Source: CAVUAF01 sp963739375
Lineage (GTDB): Bacteria; Acidobacteriota; Terriglobia; Terriglobales; Acidobacteriaceae
Reading direction: 5' to 3'
DNA length: 64,000 bases
NCBI GenBank assembly: GCA_963739375.1
Contig: CAVUAF010000018.1
Location: 372,001-436,000, forward strand
Shown here: positions 8,442 through 16,733 of the stretch, in pieces
Layout of the letters: the number at the start of each line of letters is the position of its first letter
Numbering within the stretch: position 1 is the stretch's first letter
The notes under the pieces: generated by a model
Database searches by the model: none
The model's input: the letters and a program-made list of their open reading frames with translations, nothing else
What the model was told of the DNA's origin: nothing
Position numbers and translations under genes: made by a program

Positions 8442-9139
8442 ATGAAGACCGCCGCCGCCCTCCTCTTGGTTCTTTCTCTGAGTGGTTTCGCCGCCGCGCA
8501 AAGTGGCGAGCCCGCCAAGGACGTCGAGCGCATCCAAGCCGCCGGTGACGTTCTCAACGAGATCATGTCTGCCCCCGACAAGGGCATTCCCGAAGAAATT
8601 TTCTCCGGCGCGAAGTGCATTGCCGTGGTCCCCTCGCTGAAGAAGGCGGGATTCGGCTTCGGCGGCCAGTACGGACGCGGGGTCGCCAGTTGCCGCACCG
8701 ATGCCGGCTGGAGCGCGCCGGCGTTCTTCCTGTGGGCGGCGGTAGCTTCGGCTTGCAGATCGGGGCGCAGGCGGTGGACCTGGTGATGGTCATCACGAAT
8801 GATTCCGGGATGCAGCGCCTGCTCTCCAGCAAGTTCAAGTTGGGCGTGAATGCCTCGGTCGCCGCCGGGCCGGTGGGCCGCCACGCCGAAGGCATGACCG
8901 ACTGGAAGATGCGCGCCGAGGTGCTCACCTACTCCCGCGCTCGCGGCCTTTTTGGCGGCTTGGAACTCAACGGCGCCGTCATCAAGCAGGACAAGGACAC
9001 CACGCGCAACTTCTACGGCCACCTCATCCCCTACAAGAGCCTGCTCACCGGCGCCACCCCGGTCCCGAACGACGCCCAGCCCTTCATCAGCGCGCTGGCC
9101 AAGTACGGTCCCAAGGCGGCCACACCCCACACGCCCTGA
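8442..9139 (+). pseudogene. SYLF (YSC84-like) lipid-binding protein, frameshifted
   Basis: A signal peptide (MKTAAALLLVLSLSGFAAAQ) is followed by a SYLF domain. The first part runs through CIAVVPSLKKAGFGFGGQYG in one frame. The rest, GGGSFGLQIGAQAVDLVMVI through GLELNGAVIKQDKD, is in another frame. The switch is at about 8730-8736, where one missing G would restore FFLxGGGSFG. The total length (698 bases, one short of a multiple of three) agrees with a single-base deletion. The intact protein would be about 232 residues, exported, of the lipid-binding YSC84/SYLF family common in Acidobacteria. Because both halves are well preserved, a sequencing error or a very recent mutation is likely. Confidence 0.8.
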
Positions 9140-9165
9140 CCTCCCGCCGCTTTGCCGCCGGGCGC

Positions 9166-9171
9166 TATAAT
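9166..9171 (+). promoter_or_regulatory. Candidate -10 hexamer (TATAAT)
   Basis: A perfect TATAAT lies 22 bases upstream of the 2Fe-2S subunit gene in otherwise GC-rich sequence. No good -35 hexamer is visible at 16-18 bases, so the promoter assignment is tentative. Confidence 0.4.
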
Positions 9172-9192
9172 CCTGGTCTTCGCGGGGTGGTG

Positions 9193-9663
9193 ATGCCTCC
9201 TCTTACGCTGCGGGTCAACGGCAAGGAACAGCGGATCGAAGTCCCGGCGGGCCAGTCGCTGCTCACCACGCTGCGCGAGACCCTCGGGCTCACCGGCACG
9301 AAGTACGGCTGCGGCGAAGGCCAGTGCGGCTCCTGCACCGTCATGATTGACGGCAAGCCGGCACGCTCCTGCCGTACCGACACCGCCGCGGTCGCGGGGA
9401 AGAACGTCACCACCATCGAGGGCTTGGCGCACGGCGACGCGCTGCATCCCGTCCAGGCCGCATTCCTGAAGCACGAAGCCTTCCAGTGCGGCTACTGCAC
9501 CGCGGGCATGATCGTCTCCGCCGCCGCGCTGCTCCAGTCCAACCCGCGCCCCTCCGACGAAGAGATCGTCCGCCAGATGAACGGCAACGTCTGCCGCTGC
9601 GGAACGTACCCGCGCATCCTCGCCGCCATCCGCGAGGCCGCGCAAGCCGGGAGCAAGGGATGA
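9193..9663 (+). CDS. Molybdenum hydroxylase 2Fe-2S small subunit
   Basis: A 156-residue electron-transfer subunit of the xanthine dehydrogenase/isoquinoline oxidoreductase family. The plant-type 2Fe-2S cluster motif GCGEGQCGSCTVMIDGK lies near residues 40-56. The C-terminal helical-domain cluster is formed by CGYCTAGMI and CRCGTYPRI. It passes electrons from the molybdopterin site of the partner subunit to an external acceptor. The ATG at 9193 is preferred over two in-frame GTGs just before it. The stop codon overlaps the start of the large subunit by four bases (ATGA), which indicates translational coupling. Confidence 0.93.
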   Translation: MPPLTLRVNGKEQRIEVPAGQSLLTTLRETLGLTGTKYGCGEGQCGSCTVMIDGKPARSCRTDTAAVAGKNVTTIEGLAHGDALHPVQAAFLKHEAFQCGYCTAGMIVSAAALLQSNPRPSDEEIVRQMNGNVCRCGTYPRILAAIREAAQAGSKG

Positions 9664-11801
9664 GCGGCCACGCCCCTGATCTCGAACTGCTGGTGCACGA
9701 GGCCGTCGAGCGCCTGCATCACGGCTTTGCGGTGGACCGCCGCGAGTTCGTCAAGCTGCTTGGTGGCGGGCTGCTGGTGTTTGCCGCCGCGCCCGCGCTG
9801 ACGCAGGAGTCCGGCCGCCCGGGCCGCGGCGGCTTCGGCGAGCAGATGCCGCGCGACCTCGCCGCCTGGCTGCACATCGGCGAAGACGGCCACACAACCG
9901 TGTACACCGGCAAAGTCGAGATGGGGCAGAACATCCGCACCTCGCTCGCGCAGCACGTCGCTGAGGAGCTGCGCGTCCCCGTCGAGCGCATCTCGCTGCT
10001 CATGGGCGACACCGACCTGACGCCCTACGACGCCGGCACCTTCGGCAGCCGCACCACGCCGCAGATGGGCCGCCAGCTCCGCGCGGTCGCCGCTACCGCG
10101 CGCATCGCGCTGGTCGAGCTGGCCGCCGCGAAGTTCGGCGCCGATCCCGCCGCGCTCATCGCCGAAGATGGCCAGGTGCGCGAGCGTGGCAACCACCGCT
10201 CCGTCAGCTATGGCGAGCTCACCCGCGGCCAGAAGATCGCCAAGCAGATCGGCGACCAGCCGCCGCTTGCCCCCGCCACCGAGTGGCGCGTCGCCGGGCA
10301 TCCCCAGCCCAAGGTCAACGGCGCCGCGTTTGTCACCGGAAAGCACCAGTACGCGTCCGACGTGGTGCGTCCGGGCATGCTGATCGGCAAAGTGCTGCGG
10401 CCCGCGGCCTTCGGCGCGAAACTGCGCACGCTGGATGCGAGCGCCGCCGAAAAGCTCCCCGGCGTCACCGTGGTGCACGACGGCGACTTTGTCGGCGTCG
10501 CCGCGCCCACGCAGCACGCCGCCGAACAGGCGCTGGCCGCGCTCCAGGCCGACTGGGAGACCACCCCGCAGCCCGCGGAAGCGCAGCTCTTCGAGCTGCT
10601 GCGCCAGCCGGGCGGCGGCGAAGGCGGCGGCGGTGGACGCCCCCAGGTCACCGGCAACGTCGAGCAGGCGCTGGCCGCGGCGCCACACAAGCTGGAGGCC
10701 ACCTACACCGTTGCCTACATCGCGCACACGCCGCTGGAGCCGCGTGCTGCCGTGGCCGAGTGGACGGGCGACAAGCTCACCGTCTGGACCGGCTCACAGC
10801 GTCCCTGGGGCGTGCGCGACGACCTGGCGCGCGAACTCCACCTCGCGCCGGAGAAGGTGCGCGTCATCATTCCCGACACCGGCTCCGGCTACGGCGGGAA
10901 GCACACCGGCGAGTGCGCGGTGGAAGCGGCGCGCCTCGCGCAGGCGGCGAAACATCCGGTCAAGCTGGTGTGGACGCGCGAGGAAGAATTCACCTGGGCC
11001 TACTTCCGGCCCGCGGGCGTGATCGACGTGAAGTCGGCGGCGGCGGACGACGGCACGCTGCTGGCCTGGGAGTTCCACAACTACAACTCCGGCGGGGCCG
11101 CGATCCAGACGCCGTATCGCGTGCCCAACCAACACATCGAATTTCACCCGGCACACTCGCCGCTGCGCATCGGGTCCTACCGCGGCCTGGCCGCGACCGC
11201 GAATCACTTTGCGCGCGAGTCGCACATGGACGAGCTGGCGCACGCGCTGGGCCTCGATCCGCTCGCCTTCCGGCTGAAGAATATTCCCGACGCTCGCCTG
11301 CGCGACATTTTCTCGGCCACCGCCGAACGCTTCGGCTGGGGCAAAGAAAAGAGCACCCCGGAGCGCGGCTTCGGGCTCGCCGGCGGCTTCGAGAAGGGCG
11401 GGTACACCGCCTGCTGCGCCGAGGTGGCGATTACCGCGGACCGCGTGCGCATCGCCCGCGTGGTCGTCGGCTTCGAGTGCGGCGCGGTGGTCAATCCCGA
11501 CGGGCTGCGCAACCAGGTTTCCGGCGCCATCGTGCAGGGCATCGGGGGCGCGATGTTCGAAGCCATCCACTTCGAGAACGGCCGCATCACCAACCCGCAC
11601 GTCGGCAGCTACCGCCTGCCGCGCTTCAGCGATACCCCGGCGATCGAGGTGGTGATCCTCGACCGCAAGGACCAGCCCTCGTTTGGCGCGGGCGAGACGC
11701 CCATCGTCGGCCTCGCCCCGGCCGTCGCCAACGCCATCTTCGCCGCCACCGGCCGCCGCCTCCGCGCTATGCCCCTCGTCCCCGGCGGCCTGCCGGCCTA
11801 G
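9660..11801 (+). CDS. Molybdopterin-dependent oxidoreductase large subunit (isoquinoline 1-oxidoreductase type)
   Basis: A 713-residue catalytic subunit that binds the molybdopterin cofactor. After a short N-terminus, DRREFVKLLGGGLLVFAAAP is a Tat-like signal (RR followed by a hydrophobic stretch), as in the membrane-associated aldehyde/isoquinoline oxidoreductases. Family segments include VEMGQNIRTSLAQHVAEEL, GDTDLTPYDAGTFGSRTTP, SGYGGKHTGECAVEAA and, at the C-terminus, FGAGETPIVGLAP with the base glutamate. A glycine-rich loop (GGGEGGGGG near residue 320) separates two domains. The ATG at 9660 begins immediately after the small subunit; the frame is open further upstream but there it shadows that gene. 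The usual partner cytochrome and the cofactor-insertion protein are not nearby. The substrate (an aldehyde or N-heterocycle) is unknown. Confidence 0.9.
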   Translation: MSGHAPDLELLVHEAVERLHHGFAVDRREFVKLLGGGLLVFAAAPALTQESGRPGRGGFGEQMPRDLAAWLHIGEDGHTTVYTGKVEMGQNIRTSLAQHVAEELRVPVERISLLMGDTDLTPYDAGTFGSRTTPQMGRQLRAVAATARIALVELAAAKFGADPAALIAEDGQVRERGNHRSVSYGELTRGQKIAKQIGDQPPLAPATEWRVAGHPQPKVNGAAFVTGKHQYASDVVRPGMLIGKVLRPAAFGAKLRTLDASAAEKLPGVTVVHDGDFVGVAAPTQHAAEQALAALQADWETTPQPAEAQLFELLRQPGGGEGGGGGRPQVTGNVEQALAAAPHKLEATYTVAYIAHTPLEPRAAVAEWTGDKLTVWTGSQRPWGVRDDLARELHLAPEKVRVIIPDTGSGYGGKHTGECAVEAARLAQAAKHPVKLVWTREEEFTWAYFRPAGVIDVKSAAADDGTLLAWEFHNYNSGGAAIQTPYRVPNQHIEFHPAHSPLRIGSYRGLAATANHFARESHMDELAHALGLDPLAFRLKNIPDARLRDIFSATAERFGWGKEKSTPERGFGLAGGFEKGGYTACCAEVAITADRVRIARVVVGFECGAVVNPDGLRNQVSGAIVQGIGGAMFEAIHFENGRITNPHVGSYRLPRFSDTPAIEVVILDRKDQPSFGAGETPIVGLAPAVANAIFAATGRRLRAMPLVPGGLPA

Positions 11802-12037
11802 GGGGCCGGGTTTACTCCCTGGTGACATACCCCCATCCCCCTACTATCCAGTGGAATCAGCGACTTACGATGGGCATGCCCATGGAAAAGGGCGAAAAGC
11901 CAGGAAAATGTCCATCGCGCTACGTAAATTACTGAAACCAAGGCGGATGGCGGAGCGAAGTGAGGTGGCCGAGGGATCCGCCGAAGTTTACCAATTGTCA
12001 AATAGCTGGCGGGCCTGCGCCGGAGCGCAGCAGAAGC

Positions 12038-12118
12038 AGGATAGCAGGGCGGGGGGCGGGGGAGTCAAGCTCTATAGTTGCCGCAGATTCAATGACATAA
12101 TCTTTAAGATATATGATT
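12038..12118 (-). promoter_or_regulatory. Conserved AT-rich promoter-like module, copy A
   Basis: Read on the minus strand this is an AT-rich block (CATATATCTTAAAGATTATG), a CTATA, then TTGACT (12063-12068), a 19-base spacer and TATCCT (12038-12043). A second copy with about 79% identity over 52 bases, including an identical 21-base block, lies inverted at 28656-28706 and is likewise followed by TTGACA and TATCCT. Conservation of this layout at two loci suggests a promoter with an UP-like element. No clear gene starts downstream (12037 leftward). Confidence 0.5.
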
Positions 12119-12187
12119 TTCAACGCAGAAGGCGCGGAGGGGTTTTCCTTGCTCCCACACGTCGGCGCGCGGCGACCCCGAGTTAAT

Positions 12188-12217
12188 CCCACACGAGCAA
12201 AACCGGCTCCGTCTGGG
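12188..12217 (-). repeat. REP-like hairpin, degenerate copy R1
   Basis: A decayed copy of the window's REP family (arms CCCAGACGAGC / GCTCGTCTGGG, 7-base loop AAAACCG). The left arm has one substitution and the right arm an inserted C. Confidence 0.65.
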
Positions 12218-12307
12218 GCGCCCGGCGCAAGGGCGGGCCACCCGCCGCCCGCAGATTCGTCGTGGCTACCTGCTATCGAACGCACGCGCCCAACCTTGGG
12301 CGACAGT

Positions 12308-13306
12308 TTATCGCGTGGCGTACCAACCGTAGGTCCAGGCCTGGCTGTGCTCGAATATCCCACCCATGGCGTGCCCGGAGGAAACGTCGAAAATGTACCC
12401 GCGGTACTCCTGAGTCAGCTCGCCGGGCGTGATGCGCCGGAACACGATCTCGCGGCCGCGGGCGGAGCCTTCCACGGTGCTGGGCGGGCTTCCAGGGGGC
12501 ATCGGGGCAGTCGGGGTCATACGTCCGCGCACAACGCCGTTGGCCTGTTCGAGATCCAGCACGAACGTGAAACCGTCGGCATTCACATTCCAGCGGCCCG
12601 CGAAATTAGTATCCGTTGAGCCTAGACTCCTGATCTCATCAGCCGACAGGGCACGGTTGTAGACCCTGACCTCGTCGATCATGCCGCTGAAGTCCCCGTT
12701 GCCATTGTCGTCCAAACCGATGCGGAAGTTTGACGACGAATTGGCGACGCTTTTCGGGCCGACGGTCTTGGATCCGGCCAAGACGTCGTAGACGTAGATG
12801 GCCATGGTGTTGTTGTCATAGGAGCCTGCAATGAAGGTCCAGGTGTTGAGCGGGACCCTACCCGCCCTGAGCAAAGGGCCGGGCCATCCCTGGCCCGCTT
12901 CATTGAACGCCAGGTATACTTCTCCGGTACCGTCGAGAATGCCGAACTGGTAGCCGTAATTGCCGCCCCCGCCGCCCACCTTGGAGACCACACCCTGGGC
13001 GCCGCCTTTGTGGCCGGACAGACTCGTGGTATAGACCCATGCGGCCAGGGTCCAGTTGTTCGTTATATCAAGGCTGGGGGTATCAGGCACCCGCACCGAT
13101 GATGTGCTGCCGTTAAACTGAAAGGCCCGGCCGACCTTGCCGGGTGCAAAAGAGACGCCCTCCAGGAAGCCGTTGGCGCCGCCCACACTGTCGTTGGCAT
13201 TCCCCTCCGCATGCCACCACGCCACCTGGCCGTGAGCGTCAACGGCCACAAGCATGAGTGCGACAACGACAATCCCCAGAGAAAGCAACGGTTTCTTCTT
13301 CGTCAT
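12308..13306 (-). CDS. Secreted LamG-like (concanavalin A fold) protein
   Basis: A 332-residue exported protein. The signal peptide is MTKKKPLLSLGIVVVALMLV (cleaved near AVDAHG). Residues of about 30-215 form a LamG/jellyroll domain: VAWWHAEGNANDSVGG, then ITNNWTLAAWVYTT and MIDEVRVYNRALSADEIRSL, the closing signature of this domain. The last ~100 residues (FAGRWNVNADGFTFVLDLEQ onward) form a separate small beta domain of unknown type. It probably binds carbohydrate at the cell surface. The ATG at 13304-13306 follows a strong GGGAGGAGAAG Shine-Dalgarno. The frame is open further upstream, but that stretch belongs to an unrelated gene remnant. Confidence 0.85.
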   Translation of the reverse strand: MTKKKPLLSLGIVVVALMLVAVDAHGQVAWWHAEGNANDSVGGANGFLEGVSFAPGKVGRAFQFNGSTSSVRVPDTPSLDITNNWTLAAWVYTTSLSGHKGGAQGVVSKVGGGGGNYGYQFGILDGTGEVYLAFNEAGQGWPGPLLRAGRVPLNTWTFIAGSYDNNTMAIYVYDVLAGSKTVGPKSVANSSSNFRIGLDDNGNGDFSGMIDEVRVYNRALSADEIRSLGSTDTNFAGRWNVNADGFTFVLDLEQANGVVRGRMTPTAPMPPGSPPSTVEGSARGREIVFRRITPGELTQEYRGYIFDVSSGHAMGGIFEHSQAWTYGWYATR

Positions 13307-13399
13307 ACTCTTCTCCTCCCACCCCGGCGACGCCGGGATCAACAGGCGATGCCGGGGAAAAAACGGGCGCTTGGCGGCGGCGCCGGCCTTCCGACAGCA

Positions 13400-13690
13400 G
13401 TTGGTTCTTGCGAGTTCCAAACGACTTTCGGATACGACGTAGCAATCGGAGAATGCGGTCATCTGTGAATCGGTCGGGCGAACCAATTGAACCGCAGCGG
13501 CCTTCCATTTCTCGCGACGCTTACGGCGATAGTCCTGAAACAACTTCGCCTGTTCGTGGAGATGGGTAAGGGCGTCGCGAATCGCTTCAAAGAGGCGTGA
13601 GTCGCTCCTCATCCGTGAAACGATTGAGCTGAAACCCAATATATCAACAAAAGCGATGCAGCGTTGTTTGAATCGATGCGCCGGCGGGTG
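13400..13690 (-). pseudogene. Remnant of an FVDILGF-type (cyclase-like) gene
   Basis: On the minus strand a coherent peptide reads QRCIAFVDILGFSSIVSRM, then LFEAIRDALTHLHEQAKLFQ, then TAFSDCYVVSE. The pairing of F-[VL]-D-I-L-G-F with F-S-D-[SC] is the hallmark of a widespread uncharacterised bacterial family with a nucleotidyl-cyclase-like core. No start codon is found in frame. The similarity stops after ~90 residues, and the 5' end falls within about 20 bases of REP copy R2. The gene is therefore truncated at both ends. The frame happens to run on into the LamG gene. Confidence 0.55.
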
Positions 13691-13710
13691 GCCTAGGTAA
13701 GAGTGGGTGC

Positions 13711-13739
13711 CCCAGACGAGCCGGTGTTGCTCGTCTGGG
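13711..13739 (+). repeat. REP hairpin R2 (left of the RAYT gene)
   Basis: A perfect 11-base stem (CCCAGACGAGC / GCTCGTCTGGG) with a 7-base loop (CGGTGTT), preceded by GGGTGC. It is inverted relative to R3 on the other side of the transposase. Confidence 0.85.
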
Positions 13740-13767
13740 AGGCGAAACCTGGGAGTAGACTCTCCGC

Positions 13768-14307
13768 GTGCGGCCCCATCCCCAACGCTATTACGGCGGC
13801 GGTGACCTGCACTTCATCACCTTCAGTTGCTACCGCCGCCTGCCCTTCCTGGGCACAGCGCGCCGCCGTGACCTGTTCCTCCGCGTCCTCGAAGCTGCCC
13901 GGCGACGATACCAGTTCGTTGTCGTCGGCTACGTGGTCATGCCCGAGCACGTGCACCTGCTGGTCAGCGAGCCCGAGCGCCGCGATCTCTCGGTGGTGCT
14001 GAAGACGGTCAAGCAAGCCGTCGCGCGGCGGGCGCGGGCGGACATGCGTGAGCGCGGACTGTTGGCTGGCGGCATGCCGCGCTTTTTCTAGCAGGCACGT
14101 TTCTACGATTTCAACGTCTGGACGGAGAAGAGACGAACCGAGAAGCTGCGCTACATGCACCGTAATCCGGTAACGCGCGGCTTGGTCGCCACGCCGGAGA
14201 AGTGGCGCTGGAGCAGCTTCCGCGCCTACGCTCTGCGCGAGAAAGGGATGGTCGCGGTCAACGCCATGTTTCCACAGGACTGGACGCACGGAGGCGAGGC
14301 GGCATGA
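13768..14307 (+). pseudogene. REP-associated tyrosine transposase (RAYT), amber-interrupted
   Basis: A GTG-started frame encodes an IS200/Y1-type HUH nuclease of the RAYT group: GGGDLHFITFSCYRRLPFLG, then YVVMPEHVHLLVSEPERRDL with the HUH pair at about residues 60 and 62. Codon 108 is TAG (14089-14091), exactly where relatives have a Trp in an RFWQxRFYDFN context. The frame then continues without shift through QARFYDFNVWTEKR, KLRYMHRNPVTRGLV (which carries the likely catalytic Tyr) and PEKWRWSSFRAYALREKG, to TGA at 14305. The full length would be 179 residues; the truncated product lacks the tyrosine. A TGG-to-TAG change explains it. The gene is bracketed by inverted REP hairpins, the standard REP-RAYT arrangement. 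Confidence 0.85.
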
Positions 14308-14327
14308 TCGCTTCGCCCCGTCTTTTT

Positions 14328-14356
14328 CCCAGACGAGCAAAACCGGCTCGTCTGGG
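14328..14356 (-). repeat. REP hairpin R3 (right of the RAYT gene)
   Basis: A perfect 11-base stem with loop AAAACCG, followed by GGCACCCC, the mirror image of the sequence preceding R2. With R2 it forms an inverted pair around the RAYT gene. Confidence 0.85.
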
Positions 14357-14431
14357 GCACCCCTCCTTGGAGACGTGGATGTCTGGGCCACCCGCCGCGC
14401 ACGACCGCCCAGGTTAGCGCCCAGAACCGGG

Positions 14432-14469
14432 GCGCGAACCTGGGGCACCACGCGCGAACCTGGGGCACC
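14432..14469. repeat. Two 18-base direct repeats
   Basis: GCGCGAACCTGGGGCACC occurs at 14432-14449 and 14452-14469, just downstream of the amidohydrolase stop codon. The CTGGGGCACC end matches the flank of the REP hairpins, so these look like REP-derived half-sites. Confidence 0.55.
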
Positions 14470-14473
14470 GGGG

Positions 14474-16534
14474 CTACTTCACCAGCCGCAGGTTGTCGAG
14501 CTCCAGCCAGCGTTGCTCGCCGGGCTTGCCTTCCATGCGGAAGACGAGGGCGAGGGCGTCGTCGCCAGTCCACGAAATGGGCTGGTGCTGGTCGGGTTGG
14601 CGGAGCAGGGCGAAATCGAGGCTGACCGTCTGCCACGCGGGGCCGGCGGTAAAGACGGTCTGGAAGAAGTTGCTGGTGCGCAGGCCGCGCGTGGGGACGA
14701 CCAGGCGGTACTCGCCGTCGCCGCGGACGTCGAAGCTGACGCCGCGGTAGCCGCGCAGGTCGGCGGGTTCCACGCCACCGTGGGCAAGCGGCAGAACCGC
14801 GGCGACAAACGGCCGCTCCGCCACGGAGAAGTGCCCCGCCACCGCGAGCGCATGGTCGCCCGGCTTGCGCAGCACCCGCTGGTAGATGGCGAGCGAGTGG
14901 TCGGCGCCGGCGTCGGTCAGGGCCATCCAGCGCGTGTCGAGTTTCGAGCGCAGCGCATCCTCGGTGTTGGGCGCATTGGCCGCGGGCTCGAAGTCGTCGA
15001 GCAACTCGGCCACCTTGACCGGGGGAATCGGGGTGAGGCCGGGGGCGGCGATGTCGGCGGCGAGCTGGTCGCGGTCCACTTCGCGGCCGGCGAAAAAGAC
15101 GCGCGCGATGTTCTCGATGTCGGCGATGTTCTTGTGCGGAGCGCCGCGGACCAGCACCAGATCGGCCAGCTTGCCGGGCGCGATGGAGCCGCGCTCGCGC
15201 TCGAGCCCGAGGGCGCGCGCGCTGTTGAGCGTGGCGGCGCGGATGGCGTCGAGCGGCGGCACCCCGGCCGCGACCGCGAGTTCCATCTCGTGCAGCGCGG
15301 CGTAGCCGTGGAAGGTGGCGGTTTCGCCGGCGTCGGTGCCATTCCCCAACTGAATGCCGGCGCGGTAAAGCGTGGCGACGTTGTGGGTGAGGTGCTGCCA
15401 GCGGCGCGCGCGCTCCGCCGCGGTGTCGGGCGCCTCCGGCGCGGCGGGCGCTGCTCCCGCCCGCCGCGGCGCGGAGGCTGGGGCGGCCGCGCGAGCGGTG
15501 CCGCGGGCGCGCGGCGCCGGCGGAGCGGGACGCGTGGTCGCTGCCGCTTGCGCCGGCTGCGCGGCGCGCGCCGCTGTCATCATCTCTTTGACCGCCGGCT
15601 CGACCGCCGCCTGCGCCAGCGGGCTGGCCAGCGCGTTGCGATGGTCTTCGTAGACGGCGAGCGTCGAGGCATACGTGGTGCCGTGCTGCTTGAGCAGGCG
15701 GATGAGTTCGTCGTCGGCGTCGGCGTTGCCGGCGCCGTGATCAATGACGTCCACGCCGGCGCGGGCGGCAATCTTGTCGCGCTCGAGCGTGACGGTGTGG
15801 GTCAAGACCTTGAGGCGGTTCTTGTGGGCCTCGTCCACCAGCGCCGCCAGCGTTGCCTCGTTCATGCTGGTGAGGTCGGGGGCCGCGTTGTAGCGCCAGC
15901 CGTCGGTGAAGGCCTTGATGACGTCGGGCTGGTAGGGCAACACGCGGCGGATGGCGTCGCGCGCTTCGCGCGGGGTCTGGATCTCGAGGGTGAAGAAGTC
16001 GCCGCGCCCGCCTTCCGCGCCGTGGCCGCCGGGCGTGGAGACACGCGCTGCGAAGCTGATGTGCGGCGCTTCCACCACGCCGCCGGCGATGAGGCGGCGC
16101 ATGGGCTCGAACATCTCCGGATAGCTGCCGAAGTCCGCCACCGAGGTCACGCCGCAGTAGAGGTAGGCCTTCAGGTTCTTGGGCCAGTCGGGCGCGAGGC
16201 TGGTGGTGGAGTAGGGCAGATGGGTGTGGATGTCGAAGAGGCCGGGGAGGAGCGTCTGGCCGTCGGCGAGGATGATGCGCGCGCCCTTGGGGATCTCGGC
16301 CTTGGGGCCGACGGCGGCAATGCGGTCGCCGCGAATGATGACCGTGGCAACCTGCGGCTCGGCGGCGGTACCGTCAACCACCGTGGCGCCGACGATGGCG
16401 ATGACGTTGGCGTCGCGCTTCGCTTGCGCGCGTGCGGGCTGCGGGTGGGGAGCGGAAAGCAGGAGCGCCGCCGCTACGCTCATGAGCGCCGCGCGGCGCA
16501 GCCACATGGGAAGAGTCTTAAACAGAAGCCGCAT
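14474..16534 (-). CDS. Secreted amidohydrolase with C-terminal CIA30-like domain
   Basis: A 686-residue exported protein (signal region MWLRRAALMSVAAALLLSAP). The amidohydrolase part has GQTLLPGLFDIHTHLP near residues 92-107 (the H-x-H metal site), VLTHTVTLERDKIAARAG, DVIDHGAGNADADDEL and LGNGTDAG, followed by the end of the imidazolonepropionase-like barrel. An Ala/Pro-rich insertion lies near residues 335-370. From about residue 505, DDFEPAANAPNTED to LRGYRGVSFDVRGDGEYRLV and QRWLELDNLRLVK form a galactose-binding-like domain of the CIA30/NDUFAF1 type. The fusion suggests cleavage of a ring or amide in a surface or sugar-linked substrate; the substrate is unknown. An alternative start is ATG 16507. 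Confidence 0.85.
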   Translation of the reverse strand: MRLLFKTLPMWLRRAALMSVAAALLLSAPHPQPARAQAKRDANVIAIVGATVVDGTAAEPQVATVIIRGDRIAAVGPKAEIPKGARIILADGQTLLPGLFDIHTHLPYSTTSLAPDWPKNLKAYLYCGVTSVADFGSYPEMFEPMRRLIAGGVVEAPHISFAARVSTPGGHGAEGGRGDFFTLEIQTPREARDAIRRVLPYQPDVIKAFTDGWRYNAAPDLTSMNEATLAALVDEAHKNRLKVLTHTVTLERDKIAARAGVDVIDHGAGNADADDELIRLLKQHGTTYASTLAVYEDHRNALASPLAQAAVEPAVKEMMTAARAAQPAQAAATTRPAPPAPRARGTARAAAPASAPRRAGAAPAAPEAPDTAAERARRWQHLTHNVATLYRAGIQLGNGTDAGETATFHGYAALHEMELAVAAGVPPLDAIRAATLNSARALGLERERGSIAPGKLADLVLVRGAPHKNIADIENIARVFFAGREVDRDQLAADIAAPGLTPIPPVKVAELLDDFEPAANAPNTEDALRSKLDTRWMALTDAGADHSLAIYQRVLRKPGDHALAVAGHFSVAERPFVAAVLPLAHGGVEPADLRGYRGVSFDVRGDGEYRLVVPTRGLRTSNFFQTVFTAGPAWQTVSLDFALLRQPDQHQPISWTGDDALALVFRMEGKPGEQRWLELDNLRLVK

Positions 16535-16639
16535 CGTTACCTGCCTGAATGATTTGTCTTCACCACTGAGCCGCGGCTAGAGACTCGCAATTCACCCGCC
16601 ACAAAGCGCGTTCCGACGGTGCGGAATGAACCGCTGCGG

Positions 16640-16682
16640 GTGATGACGGTCACAGCCAACGCCGCGCCCGGAGCCGTATTCT
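16640..16682 (+). promoter_or_regulatory. CRP-like dyad plus TATTCT -10 box
   Basis: GTGAT-N4-GTCAC (16640-16653) lies upstream of a TATTCT hexamer (16677-16682) that would place transcription start near 16689. The dyad centre is then about 42 bases upstream of the start, the usual position for a class II CRP/FNR activator. No -35 hexamer is evident, in line with activator dependence. Confidence 0.4.
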
Positions 16683-16733
16683 GACAACATCCGGAACCGA
16701 GCAGAGTTCACAGTCTCTTCCGTGGAGGATTTT

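Larger units (their letters stand above)
11802..12307. other. 505-base intergenic region with REP and promoter-like repeats
   Basis: No supported gene. The region contains a C/G-rich stretch (12040-12062), a conserved AT-rich promoter-like module (12038-12118) and a degenerate REP hairpin (12188-12217). These are listed separately. Confidence 0.6.

Noticed and set aside
14375..16552. 725-residue open frame antisense to the amidohydrolase
   Set aside because: Gly/Arg/Val-rich shadow of a clearly conserved gene.
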